The notes below the pieces were generated by a model, which saw only the letters and a list, made by a program, of their open reading frames with translations, ran no database searches and was not told the DNA's origin. Source: Gigaspora rosea (Eukaryota > Glomeromycota > Glomeromycetes > Diversisporales > Gigasporaceae). From it: a stretch of DNA of 64,000 bases. Of this stretch, positions 32,265 to 43,285 are shown piece after piece. The translations under genes were made by a program, and so were the position numbers. The stretch covers positions 158,580-222,579 of the forward strand of contig QKWP01000358.1 in assembly GCA_003550325.1 (NCBI GenBank), written 5' to 3'. Numbering within the stretch: position 1 is the stretch's first letter; each line of letters opens with the position of its first letter.

Positions 32265-33892
32265 ATGAATTCTACGGGTAATCAATGTATAATATATTAC
32301 TCTGTTTTCGATTTACTTGAATATTGGTCGATTCGTGATACAAAAAAAATTTTTTTGAGTCCGGTAAGTCCAATATCCAGCTCTAGGATTTAAAAGCTTA
32401 AAAGATAAATATGAGATTAATAAAAATGCCAAAAAAATATTCAAGAAATGAGTTCCATAAAATATAATAATTTAGATGATTACCTATATGTAATAATTTG
32501 GCTCAAGGGACTCACGAAAAAATTTTTGTATCACGAATTGATCAATATCCAAGTAAAATTGTGAAAACAACGATAATAAACCAATCCAAACAAATTATAT
32601 TCTAATTCATCAAATAATCTATATTATTATAGAACATTATCTAGAATTCGCTATAAACTTAGCTAAGCAATGCGGACAAATAATTCTTGATGCATCAAAT
32701 GCAAGATATTCTACAAATAGTAAAATTCACTCGAAATATGGGAATCAATCGGATTTAGTAACAGAAACCGATCAATTAGTAGAAGAATTAATTAAATCAA
32801 AGGTGAAGGAAAGCTTTCCGGAGCATAGGTAGTTTTTATTATAAAAGATTGGAAATAGTTAGTTAGATATTCTTTTTAAATTAATTTTCATTCAAGATTT
32901 ATCGGTGAAGAGACGATGGCTGCTGGATACAAGCATGAATTCACAGATGACCCAACATGGATTGTTGATCCGATAGGTGAGGAATATTTTGTTGAATAAA
33001 TTTATTCATAAAATGAAATAAAAACTTTTTTATAATTTTTTTTTTTTTTTATTGTTTCAGATGGAACAACAAATTTTATTCATGGATTTCCATTCGTTGC
33101 AGTCTCTATCGGGTTAACAATTAATAAGGAACCGGTTGTTGGTGTAGTGTTTAACCCATTTCTTAATGAAGTAAATCAATTCATCTCAAACTTTATTCCA
33201 TGATGAAGTTTAATTTATACCTTTTAGAATCAAAATTTCTCTAAGTAATATCCATTAAAGTTATATACAGCTCGAAAAGGTCATGGCGCATTTTTAAATC
33301 ATACGACTAGACTTCCCCTCTCATATCCAAACCCTCCTCTTCAATTACCCTCATCTCTTGCTAAATGCTTGGTGATTACAGAATTCGGAAGCGATCGATC
33401 AGACATAACCCTTAGCAAAAAGGTTAATTCCGTTCATAATCTGTTGCGAAAACCTGGTGCAGTTTCTTGGTCATCTAAAAAAGCTGGTTTAGCTAGAGGA
33501 GTTAGGAGTATTGGTAGTGCTGCTCTGAATATTTGTAGCATTGCTATGGGACGTGCTGATATTTTCTATGAATTTGGATGTTGGGAATGGTTTGTATTTT
33601 AATATCATACTTTATTAGAATGTTTTAGGATATTAGAATGTTTATGATGCAATTGTTTTTATTTTTATATAGGGATGTGACAGCAGCTCTCGTAATTCTT
33701 AATGAAGCGGGTGGTATAATGGTAAGTGCCCAAGGATATGATGAAGGACCAGTTGACATTTTTGGTCGCAAATATTTGGCAATTAGAGCTGGATCACCTT
33801 GTGATGGTGATAAAGATTCTAAACAAAGTCAATTAAGGCTGGTTAGAGAAATATGGGATGTTGTTGAAGAGATTGATTGCCCTAGAACTTGA
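32265..33892 (+). CDS. Inositol-1-monophosphatase family enzyme
   Basis: Six exons: 32265-32277, 32633-32828, 32897-32976, 33061-33170, 33261-33589 and 33673-33892, 315 aa. The family hydrolyses myo-inositol monophosphate in a Mg-dependent reaction. The metal sites are all visible: GEE at residues 73-75, WIVDPIDGTTNF with D94 and D97, and the split motif CWEWDVTAA with D244. The last is created only by splicing exons 5 and 6 (TG joined to G), strong support for that intron. [20 protein letters not shown] precedes it, as in functional family members. The 13-nt first exon (MNST + 1 base) is inferred because it alone gives phase 1 into exon 2; the true start could be another short exon. The C-terminus after RAGSPCDGD is ordinary. 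Likely functional. Confidence 0.93.
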
Positions 33893-34007
33893 AAATTAAA
33901 AATATATATATTTTTTTAATTTACTACCTGTTAAGTGGAAAAATAATCAATAAAATTGGCCTGTATTTTACTGCAATAAATATACTGCAAAATTTTAAAA
34001 AGATCCC

Positions 34008-34051
34008 TTAGGGGAAATTACATATAAGGGCCGAAAAATGAAAATAATTAC
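34008..34051 (+). repeat. Left arm of a 4.6-kb-spaced inverted repeat
   Basis: TTAGGGGAAATTACATATAA, GGGCCGAAAAATG, AAAATAATTAC here is the reverse complement of 38581-38626 with about one or two differences. Shorter versions of ATTACATATAAGGG repeat to 34120. The arms could be the ends of one large decayed transposon spanning 34.0-38.6 kb. No clear target duplication was seen. Confidence 0.65.
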
Positions 34052-34129
34052 AAATAAGGGCACAAAGTGAAATAATTACAACAATTACATATAAGGGACC
34101 AAATTTTGAAAAATTTTACAATTAAGGGT

Positions 34130-35021
34130 CAAAATAATTTCGCGTTATGACGATAGTGGTTCTTTGAATGTCATCACCGTATATATGTACTGCTTTATAC
34201 ATTTTATACTCTCTTTTCGTTTAATAAAAAGCCAAGATACAGTTCGACTAAGTTAAACACGATATTTATCAGTATTGTAATGTTATTCGTTTCTAAACCA
34301 ATAAGTTATAAAACATGAATCGCATTTAATGAAGGTTACTACACGTTAATTAAACCTGTAAAAGTTCATTGCATTCGTAGAGAAAGTTAAATTAGCTTCA
34401 TACAAGATGCTAAGAGAATAAACAAAATACTGCTTAAAACGTATACGTCACTCTGGTTATATCGACATTTTTGAGACATTAGTAAAAAAAATCCAAAATG
34501 TCGATGCAGTGAATTATACAGACATTTTATATTAAATTGTCAGTATCTCTTACTGTAAACCGTTTAAATTCGGGGCAGAAAATTTCTGATAATCACGTGC
34601 ATTACAAAGTCGCAAAAAATACTAACATAAATGATACAATAAGTCATAAATGTGATATGTAATTTATTTTATTCATTTATGTTCATAGTAATAAAGTAAT
34701 ACATGAGTTGCCAATAAAATTCAACGTTTCAGAGCGAGTTTGCAGGAGAAACGGTTTAAAGATTATTTAAATGCCAATATCTCATGATTTAGTGATCCGA
34801 ATTTAACAATTTTGATATCATTCGATTCGTCTCGACAAGACTATCAAAATTGTTAAATTTGAATCAGATCATGACCTTATAAAAAAGTTCAGTTATTGTA
34901 GGTATTGTCCAAAAAAATATTTGGAATGGAGTCGATTTTCCGAATGCCAGTACGATATTGTACAATACCATGATGTAAAAAAAGCAAATTTGGGGTCGAC
35001 AACATAAGGTATCCCTATAAG
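34130..35021. other. Non-coding interval inside the 34.0-38.6-kb inverted pair
   Basis: No gene supported. A hairpin of ~25-bp arms (TTTAACAATTTTGATA..TATCAAAATTGTTAAATTTG) lies at 34799-34865 around GATTCGTCTCGACAAGAC; similar bases occur near 20360. The 3'-flank of the phosphatase gene ends before 34008. Confidence 0.4.
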
Positions 35022-35668
35022 AAAAATGGACCGTAAAGGTACGGGTTGGCTGAGTAAAGGCACGGGTTTTGGTTGGTTTTGGTGGCACGGATTAAACCCG
35101 TATTTGGTACGTAGGAGGCTTGGATTGGCACGGATTTTTGGCCCGTGGTGGACCGTATGCCCGTACAAAATGGACCGTTAATGGCTCGGGTTTTGCAACA
35201 CTTTACTAGTCCAAATGGCACGGGATTTGGCCAGGTAATTAACGTGAATTAACGTGTGATAAAAAAAAAATATACATACAAGTAGATTACATAAATTTAT
35301 ATCAACAATCAATACAATATAAACAAACTAACAACTGCTCATGTATCAAAATTTTGCAAGGAATTTTTTTTGTTAAGACACCCAGAGCAGTTTCATTAGT
35401 AAAATTATGAGATATCGCAATTTTTTTAAAAAAAATCGTATATTGATCTTTCGCTCTTCGTGAAACGAGCCAACACGTACCACCTTCGACACGTATCATT
35501 CCGTGAAATGAAGGTGCCATTACGTATGACGTGTCATAACGTGCCACCTCCCCCGTACCACTTTTTACCGTGATATTCCGTCAACAGCTCTATACGTACC
35601 ACTCCGACCGTGCCATTCCGTGGATTCCAGACACAACCCGTACCACACCCCGGACCACTTTTTTTGTA
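35022..35668. mobile_element. Element rich in CACGGGTTT/CGTACCAC subterminal repeats
   Basis: GAAAAATGGACCG..GGTACGGGTTG at the left is mirrored by CAACCCGTACC..CGGACCACTTTTTTTG at the right. GTACGGG, GGCACGG and their complements recur more than ten times in the outer ~200 bp of each side, in the manner of hAT subterminal binding sites. The short minus ORFs across the left part are read out of these repeats and are not believed. Confidence 0.55.
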
Positions 35669-36444
35669 CAAAATCAGTACAATATCTGATATACAGTATG
35701 TTCGGAAAATCCGACTCCATTCCGAACATGTTTTTGAACAAAAGCAGAATAACTAACTAGAAAATTTTTGGACCAAATTTTTTTATAGAGTGAGATTTTG
35801 CAAATAACTATCTGCAGCGCAGAAATTTAAGTTTCTGTAGAGCTGCATTGCAAATAGCTTACTGTACGCTAAAATTTTTCAGGTATCATATAAATGGCAC
35901 ATCACTATTCTTGATAATTGTCCGTATACAGTGCATACCAAACATTAGATTCGTAACTGCCTCACTTTCAAAATGATAAATATGGTCTGCCATCTTTTTA
36001 CCCACTCTCATAAGTTCCACACCCCAATTTAGCTTAAAATCAAGAGGATGGCAGGCGGAATATTCCGGAAGGCCGGAATAAGTCGGGAACCTTCGAAATT
36101 TAGCAATTTTGGCCCGCGCAATATTTTTTCAAAAATCTTCGAAATTTTGTCAACATTGTCCAACTAGTGCAATATAGTTGTTCCACCCCAAGGGTGCGAA
36201 CAGTTGGTATAGCCTGGTGGAAGTGGTATAATGGTGCTGCAGCACTACCCTTCTTATTCGATTTGCCCATTGATCAACATCAGGGCAATTGAGTTTCCTG
36301 GCAGTCGTTACAGCCAATAATCACTCGATTTGCCACTGTCTCTCTATCAAACGCGCACCCTCATAATGACTGTGACTCAAAGAATTAAGTAATGTCAATG
36401 ATCACATTCGCTCAATACTAAGAAGCAAAAAGCTATCGAAGTCG
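35669..36444. other. Interval with no supported gene
   Basis: A small repeated phrase GCAAATA(A/G)CT(A/T) with CTGCAGCGCAGAAATTT/CTGTACGCTAAAATTT occurs at 35795-35880. At 36200-36250 AGTGGTATAATGGTGCTGC recalls a tRNA head, but no cloverleaf can be drawn. ATTCCGGAAGGCCGGAAT at 36060-36078 is a short palindrome. Confidence 0.35.
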
Positions 36445-36714
36445 TTACTTGACTGCGTAAGTAATGTGTGTGCCTTGAACAATTTCTTTCACAATATAAT
36501 GCGATGCAACAAACTGATAACTTCCCCCTCTGCCTCTGTGATCAAACCCGAACGTTTGAATTTCTCGGCAGTTTGATACAGTTCCTGGTGCATTCTGAAA
36601 TTCGATGGGTGTGTAATTTTCACTTTTATTTACTGTTGGGCAGTCGCTGTACATGCTCAATAACATCACACGCAAGTTATGGGATTGGGACAATCTTGGA
36701 GAATCTTAAGCCAC

Positions 36715-37047
36715 ACAAGGTTGATTTTTCGTTTTTTGCATTACCTGCCGACACATTTTTTCAATTTTTCAATTTTTTTTTTTTTTAGATCCTAATTGTG
36801 CCAATTGTTCGATTTTTGACATTCATTTTTTTCCGATATTCTCATCTGAAGTCACCCAACGGAGACCTTAATTTCCCGTAATAGTCCGATAGGACTGATA
36901 GAACTGCCGACTCAATTTTTTGATTCCTTGTTACGCAAAATGAAAAATTAACCTTGCATAACTTTAGATGTAGTTAATTAAAAAAATTCGACCGACCGAC
37001 CCATGTTTTCAGATTCCATGTAATGCAAAATGAAAAATAAACTTTGT
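36715..37047. mobile_element. Transposon-like repeat, copy 2, inserted in the NTPase pseudogene
   Basis: It is homologous and co-oriented with 29914-30242. Ends ACAAGGTTGATTTTTCGTTT and TGAAAAATAAACTTTGT are inverted. Its right boundary falls exactly where the NTPase frame (FFGAI) stops making sense, and the frame resumes beyond its left boundary, as expected of an insertion. Confidence 0.7.
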
Positions 37048-37565
37048 ATGGCTCCAAAAAAAGCTGCTTTGCCATAAAGAATTTGTGCTTCATCGATTAG
37101 AATATCTGTTGGCGTTGTGCTATGGAAACAAATTTTCTAAGGCTCTCCAGAAAATTTCTTCCAGGCTGCATTGAAGGCGTTTTCGTTATCCATAACTCCG
37201 GAGATTCCATTCAAACAACTCATTGAAATACGGAGAACCACAAGATTATGGTCTTTGTTGCACAGCTCGATCCATTTCGCGAATGTTGTCTTTCCCGAAG
37301 CTGGTGGGCTACACAGGAGATTGACTTTGTTTTGATCCCATTGCCAATTGAGCGCAGACAATCGCTCTTCAGAGATAACCACGAGATAGTCAAGACCAAT
37401 GGTCTCTTCGTAAGACCGTGGAACAACCACATATTGAAGTTTGTGCGAATACCATAACACAATTTTCATTATTAGATTTCTCAGATTGAATACGTAAGAA
37501 AGATAAACCAAACCTTGCGATTGAATTTCAGAAAGCATTTCTTCCACGCCCAAAACTTCATTTAC

Positions 37566-37612
37566 AAGTACGCCATCCGGCGTCCCCCCAGGAGGGGTTT
37601 AATAAAAAAAAA
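37566..37612 (+). mobile_element. 47-bp truncated retroposed fragment with poly-A tail
   Basis: AAAACTTCATTTAC (14 bp) occurs at 37552-37565 and again at 37613-37626. Between them lies CCATCCGGCG, TCCCCCCAGGAGGGG, TTTAATA and a run of A. This is the signature of a heavily 5'-truncated SINE/LINE insertion. Removing it rejoins the NTPase reading frame (..RLVNEVLGVEEML..). Its CCCC..GGGG hairpin plus TTTAATA resembles the 3' ends of the 1.2-kb retroposons. Confidence 0.7.
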
Positions 37613-38580
37613 AAAACTTCATTTACCAGTCTTTTTCCTGATCGAAATAAAATGTGATAACTAAAATTTCTTGTTTGAGAGGTAAAACATTGAGTGACAC
37701 TTACTGGGCGATTTTATGATTAAATGGATGCCTATAGGAGGGTTTTGAGGGAAATATCTTTAATTTTGCCTATTGACAAACCCAACTTCAATATCAATTT
37801 AGGTGTAAGGCTGTTGTTCAAGCATTTTCAATTTTTTCATCAACAAGTTGTTCTCCTTTCGTCTCGATAAGAAGGTTCTTGAGTAATCCAACAGTAAAAT
37901 CGTTAATAGGAACATCAAAATTATTGAATCCAAATCGTGTATCTCAGTTGTGCCTGAGTATATGTAATGGGGTTGTTATCTTCTTGTCTTTTAACTTGCA
38001 GGGAGGTGGTCTTATTGATGTCCGTTTGGTGAATCTGTGCTCGATTGTTTACCCAGATTTTGTAAGAGAGTCCATATTTCTGCTAATGCAAAAAAAATAA
38101 GTGTTAAAAAAAAGGCATAGTTTTTCAGTAAAATATAAAATAAAGATCTTGGTTGGTGACCATTTGAGCGAGACATATTCGTATGTACGTATATAATATA
38201 TAGATGATTTTGCAACAAATAAAAAATGGATCGAAAAAATTTTCTGTCTAGAGTATTTGGGCTTGGTACTGCGATTAATTTCTAAACTAATTTTTTTAGA
38301 TTAAGCAAAAACTTTTTCAAATTTTTTTAGCATCTAGCCCATTTATATAACACATGACAATTACATAATGTTTCGTCGTTGACACAAAAAATTTATTTTT
38401 ATCCAATCGAATATCTATCTGTCTGTATGTACAGTACATCAATGAATGATTGTTTTTTATCAAGTGGGTGCCGAGAATATCTTAAAAATTTTAAAACGTC
38501 TATCATATAAAGATTTTACTATGATGTCGTTATAACCAGCGCAACGCGTAATCTTTGGGCCCTAATTATTTTTTGTTTAT

Positions 38581-38626
38581 GTAATTATTTTCATTTTTCG
38601 GGCCCTTATATGTAATTTCCCCTTAA
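38581..38626 (-). repeat. Right arm of the 4.6-kb-spaced inverted repeat
   Basis: GTAATTATTTTCATTTTTCG, GGCCCTTATATGTAATTTCC, CCTTAA is the reverse complement of 34008-34051. Weaker matching extends inward to ~38540 (CATCATAG, TTATAACG, CGCGTAATC against TTTCGCGTTATGACGATAG). Confidence 0.65.
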
Positions 38627-38910
38627 TTTTATCACCCTCAAATATCAACATTTATCACATTTCATAATTTATAAAGATTATGATGACGATGAGACTATTT
38701 ACAGCAAAAGATTTTGAAAAAAAAAGTAGAGAAATAAAATGGATATTTTCTAATATTCTTCATATAACTGTATAAGCTCAACAGTGTACAACAACCGACG
38801 TGACCTTATTAAATTATGCTCTCTGTTCATCATTAAATGTAGAATGGACAATATTCAACTATGGTTAAGGGTTTGTATCATACAAGACATGAAAACTTGA
38901 AATTTGATCT

Positions 38911-39036
38911 ACCGTATAAGCGCGAAATAAAGCTCGTGGGCATTATTTTGAAATTAGAATCTCCTAAAATAAAAAATATGTGTCTCGAATTAGCGTCCAT
39001 GGGTGTCCCAAATTAACGCGTATTTCAATATACCCT
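38911..39036. mobile_element. Diverged relatives of the TACCGTATTTTCGCG MITE
   Basis: ACCGTATAAGCGCGAAATAA starts this copy, and AACGCGTATTTCAATATACC ends it. A further fragment with CGAAATAACGCATATGGGCG and TTATTTCGCG lies at 39270-39341. At 39174-39191 between them is an 18-bp perfect palindrome GTCGTAACTAGTTACGAC. Confidence 0.5.
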
Positions 39037-39737
39037 ATATATATGAATAATAAAGAAGCAAAAGTGTTCCGAAACTAGGTTTGTAACATTCGAACTCTAT
39101 TCACGTTAATACCAAATCTAATTCCGGAGTATAAATATTATTATGGTTATGTAGTCGAATCATCCCAATGATTGTCGTAACTAGTTACGACATAAACTTT
39201 AACTAGTTACCTGTTACGGCTTAAGTCGCCGTAACTTTATTGGACAGGATCCGATTCAAAAAATTAACTCTTATTTCGAAATAACGCATATGGGCGTACT
39301 CGAAATAACGCGCAAGTTGGTGTTATTTCGCGTAATAAAGAGAATATTACTTATTTAAAAACCTTAACGTCATAAGTTCTATAAGTTCAATTATAAGCGA
39401 TATGCACAGAATCAAACTAAAATATAAATTTAATATTATAAATGAAATTGTCGACTCAATCGAACTAAATATAAATTTAATATTATAGATGAAAGTGCCA
39501 ATAATTTGATTTGTATAAAATAACAGTGTTATATAAACACTGATATTCAAACTAAAAAAGCTAGAACTGAACATGTTAAAACTTAATGAATGAATTAAAA
39601 AATAAAGTTGAATATTAAAACGATTGGAATGATATTATTAACTATAATAATTATGATAATTACATTTCAACGTTGTTGACTCTGCATTAATTATGATACA
39701 ATCAGTATTTTGAAATTTAAAATTCCATGAAAAAATA

Positions 39738-39738
<1 letters not shown>

Positions 39739-39779
<41 letters not shown>
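39739..39779. repeat. Poly-A tract
   Basis: About 40 consecutive A lie 60 bp from the 3' end of the minus-strand SPRY gene. It is a homopolymer, or possibly the poly-T side of an old retro-insertion; no flanking duplication was seen. Confidence 0.8.
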
Positions 39780-39782
<3 letters not shown>

Positions 39783-39838
39783 AGAGAAAATTATATATAT
39801 ACACATATATATATTTGTATTCAAAATAACTATCCAAA

Positions 39839-41664
39839 CTATCCATTGGGAGGTAATATTATTGGTCCTGAAACGCTCATTCCCCTAGCTTCTCCATATA
39901 GAAATTCTTTTGTTCCATCACCAAAGTTAACATCCATTTTACATTTATTATCAGCACCAACGGTTGGGAACCAGATATGTTTTAACCCTGAAAATGCATT
40001 ACCTTGAGATACACCATTTTTTGTAAAGAATACAATACCTGTATCAGGGTAATAACCACATCCTATATGTAAAAAAAATAAATTATTTAATTTTAAAATA
40101 ATTGATAATTAATAATATCTGATGTTATTAATCTATTTACCAATTGTGTCACCAACTTCACCCCACTTTTCACCATAATTTCGTCCTCCTAGACCATCAT
40201 TATTAAATTTATATCCATCATCTGAATGATATCCAACAGAGTGTTTATTCCATCCAGGCAATCTATTATGTCACAAAAAAAAAAAAAAAGAAAAAAAATT
40301 ATATACAATGTCCTGTACTATCCTTATAAATCATTAAAAAAATTGTCTTTTAATACCTAAAGCCTACAAGAGAGGAAATAATAAACATTTAACTATAACT
40401 ATAATAATAATAATAATAATAGTAATAATAATAATAGTAAAAATAATAATAAGGCTCACTGGGATATGGTTTAGTGGATAGTCCAATAGCTAAAGTTGAA
40501 TCTTTCTTATTAGGATTTGATCTTATAGTTATTTCAAAATAATAAAACCAAGAATCTAAATTCTGATCCCAATTTGATGATGAAATTTGTCTTTCAGATG
40601 AAGTACTTTGTTCATAATCTGGTGGTAAATCTGATGAAGTTGATATATTATTCGAAGTTGCTGAAGTTACTATGTTTGAATTTGATTGTAAAGAATCATC
40701 ACCATCAAGTTGTGGTCTAAAAAGTGGATAATTTGCTTGTACCATTGAATCATTTTTTCCATGGAATGTTACAGTACGTCCATCATCCGATATACTTGCA
40801 ATATCTTTAGACACTGAAGAACTGCCAGAACTACCTTGCGAATTATCAACATATGCTACCATTTTCCAAACTTTAGCACCTCCATTTGATAAAATGTAAG
40901 CAATATGTTCCCTTGGTGGTAATATTTCATGAGGTGGATTATCTCGTGTAAATTGTCTACCAGCTTTGTAAGCTTCGTAAGAAGCGTTATGTCTTAAACC
41001 ATGTAAATGAGATTTTTCACCGTATGCAGTATCATAAGCAGGTGGAGGATCATCTTCAGGAGTAGTACGAGCTAATGGTGGATATTGTAACTCTACTTGA
41101 TTTATATTATGATTGTTTGTTGCCATTTCATGTTCACGCATAAAATCATCAAAAGCACTTTCATAATCATTATGTATACGATCATCTTTGTAAAATTTTC
41201 TTATCATGTAACATCTCCAAAATCCACATAAAATAATACCTAGAATTTATGATTAAATTTTTAGTAATAATTGCAAGGTAATAATAGTATAATAATAATA
41301 ATAATAATACAAATAATACATAATAATTAGGATATTTTATATCTGAAAAGATATTTGAGTCTCTCAGAGGAGGCCAAGTGTACCTACATAAGATTAAAAC
41401 TCCGGCAATAGAAAACATAACTATGCAGTAATTTCCACATTTTCTAACACCGTCGGGATCATAATACCAAAAGACCCATAATGTTGACGTTGATGATCTT
41501 GAACTTGAACTACTACCACCATAGGAACTAGATGAACTACCACCCTCGGCCCCTCCTCCTCCTTTAGAATAAACTAATAATGGTTGAAGAAGGAAAAATG
41601 AGAAATATAAAAGGAATTTATTGAAATTTGATGAAACATAAAAATACGTTGATATAGTTAACAT
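39839..41664 (-). CDS. SPRY-domain single-pass membrane protein with PPxY motifs (Ear1/Ssh4-like)
   Basis: Five exons: 41388-41664, 40460-41239, 40357-40363 (7 nt), 40141-40262 and 39839-40062, 469 aa. Residues 1-34 look like a signal peptide (FLLYFSFFLLQPLLVYS), then a Gly/Ser-rich stretch and a membrane helix at ~78-100 completed by the first splice (VLILCIILCGFWRCY). The cytosolic part holds PPAY (158-161) and PPDY (298-301), ligands for WW domains of Nedd4/Rsp5 ubiquitin ligases. The SPRY domain (~245-455) has KPYPSFRLPGWNKHSVGYHS, GCGYYPDTGIVFFTKNG and IWFPTVGAD. In yeast Ear1 and Ssh4 use this architecture to send membrane cargo to the vacuole; the role here is inferred. A start 32 codons upstream (41760) is also open, but the signal peptide favours 41664. 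An AAT/ATT microsatellite lies in intron 2. Confidence 0.88.
40357..40363 (-). other. Seven-nucleotide microexon of the SPRY gene
   Basis: GCTTTAG lies between an AG acceptor (CTTGTAG) and a GT donor (GTATTA). Only its inclusion joins KPYP to RLPGWNKH as S-F-R in frame. Both flanking introns obey GT-AG, with GTGAGC as the upstream donor. Confidence 0.75.
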
Positions 41665-41764
41665 AACGAATGTGCTAAGTTTTTTGAAAAACTCCGAACA
41701 AAAAAAATTATTCCAACAATAAAAGAATTTTAGGATATTAACAAATTTGCTTTTTTTCATACAT

Positions 41765-43285
41765 TATTAGTAATGCGAATTTTATTGGTTTATTTTGCAA
41801 TGGTTGTTTCATATGAAAAAAATAAATTTTCTATAAAAGCACCCTTAGAGTTCTCTCTTTCGTCAAAGTAGAGAATAAGTTTATGAAACCTGTAGATTTT
41901 GCCATCTATGCATGTGTGTAAATGTTTATCAATATTCAGTGTATGGCAAACGATTTCGCGTACTACATTAGGGTTATTTGACGGAATTAGAGAATTTACG
42001 GATATAATACATATTAAATTAGAAGTTTTAACCAATGTCTCAAAGAGAAAAACGACTATTCTAGCTAAATTTTGATTTTATTCTGGTTATCCAGACCTGA
42101 TTTAGTCTCCTACATATTTAATATGAAAATGGTACTATTCAAAAAAGAAAATATACTATGTTTATATGTAAATGTATAAAACTCCGTCAAGGTTTGAAAC
42201 TACCCTGTTCATAACTTTAATTAGGTGTCTTTGTAAAGACTTTTTTTTTAACCTGACCTATCGCTATAAAGAATTATAAAATTCATTATTAATAAATTAT
42301 AGTATGTAGTAAGGCATTATTAAATGCATAAATGCGATCGATGATGTAACTTTTATGTAGCATTCACACATTCGTAACAACTACAACTGAGTTTTGTCAT
42401 AGTGCAATGCAGGTATATGCCGTAATATTGACCTTAAGTCGTAACTTGACATATGCCATAATACGTATCAATCATTCGTTATATGAATTCTCAGATCTTC
42501 GATATCAGATATGAAGTCTAAAAAAAAAAAATTGAATTTATTAAATAAAATCTTCGATAGGATACAGTAAATGACTTCACTAAAATGAGAATGACATTAT
42601 ATAATGTATTTTATAATGTAAAAATGAAAAAAATTTTTTTTGTAAAATAAAGGGTCATATTATCATATTATCATATTATCATATTAATTATTTCAAATTT
42701 CAAATTCTTAACGTTCTTTTAAAAGTTATTAAAACTTCTATTTATATATGTTTGTAAATACATATTTGATATTAGTGCTTACCAAAAGGAAAAGGGACTC
42801 CGAACTATTTTTATTGTTTACCGGATTCAGTCATACTAGTAACATATATGATAAATAATATGATAAATTTGAAAGCCCGAATCTTCATTTTCCTCCGGCA
42901 GCACTCATCTGACACTTCAAGAAAGTTAAATTAAGTCTATCAAAATGTCTAATATTAGTTATGATCAAAAAAAACTTTGTCGAGACAAATATTGCTATTA
43001 TTATCGTACGACATGGGCTGTCACGACACTTTTACGTAACTACGATTTTTATTATTAATAATATTCAATCAAAGAAGGATGTGTTATCTCGTAAAAGATA
43101 AGTCTTTTCTGTAGAATAAATAACGTAACTTTTTTTAATATACCTATTTTATCTTGAGCAATTGGGTATACTGATCATTACGTGGATGGCAAGGATATTC
43201 TGGATAAATGAGTATCCTTTAATCCATCATATAGGAAAAATTTGCCAATTACACTGGATTTGGAATTTTAAATAGGCTAAAAAGA
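41765..43285. other. Intergenic region, no gene supported
   Basis: An 81-codon minus ORF (41790-42035) has no recognisable domain. TCATATTA is tandemly repeated at ~42655-42690. Around 42560-42600 CTTCACTAAAATGAGAATGAC resembles the Tigger-like sequence near 21.5 kb. Confidence 0.4.

Larger units (their letters stand above)
36445..38100 (-). pseudogene. Broken Crinkler-like P-loop NTPase
   Basis: Read on the minus strand, three dispersed pieces keep the order of a Crinkler-type protein. Near 37960-37818, FNNFDVPINDFTVGLLKNLL resembles the ubiquitin-like N-terminal region. At 37690-37137, LLCSPPASGKTTFAKW is a Walker A motif; after an in-frame TAG (at 37136-37138) TPTDILIDEAQILYGKAAFF gives Walker B. 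At 36693-36445, VMLLSMYSDCPTV and NYTPIEFQNAPGT resemble the downstream part. A transposon-like repeat (36715-37047) separates the last two pieces, a 47-bp retro-insert (37566-37612) disrupts the middle one, and frameshifts or stops separate the first. It is certainly non-functional as a single protein. Crinkler assignment is from remembered family features; a generic P-loop NTPase is the alternative. Confidence 0.6.

Noticed and set aside
32432-32502. Alternative first exon of the phosphatase ([14 protein letters not shown])
   Set aside because: Its GTAATA donor gives phase 0, but exon 2 needs phase 1; the 13-nt exon at 32265-32277 fits.
36195-36250. Possible tRNA (AGTGGTATAATGG)
   Set aside because: Stems cannot be paired and the B box is missing.
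40381-40450. Poly-Tyr tail after KPYPSEP
   Set aside because: It is the AAT/ATT-type microsatellite inside intron 2, not coding.
41182-41420. C-terminal extension YTWPPLRDSN..KKILQR as part of the SPRY gene
   Set aside because: This is intron read-through; the GTAGGT donor at 41387 gives the frame that continues into MIRKFYKDDR.
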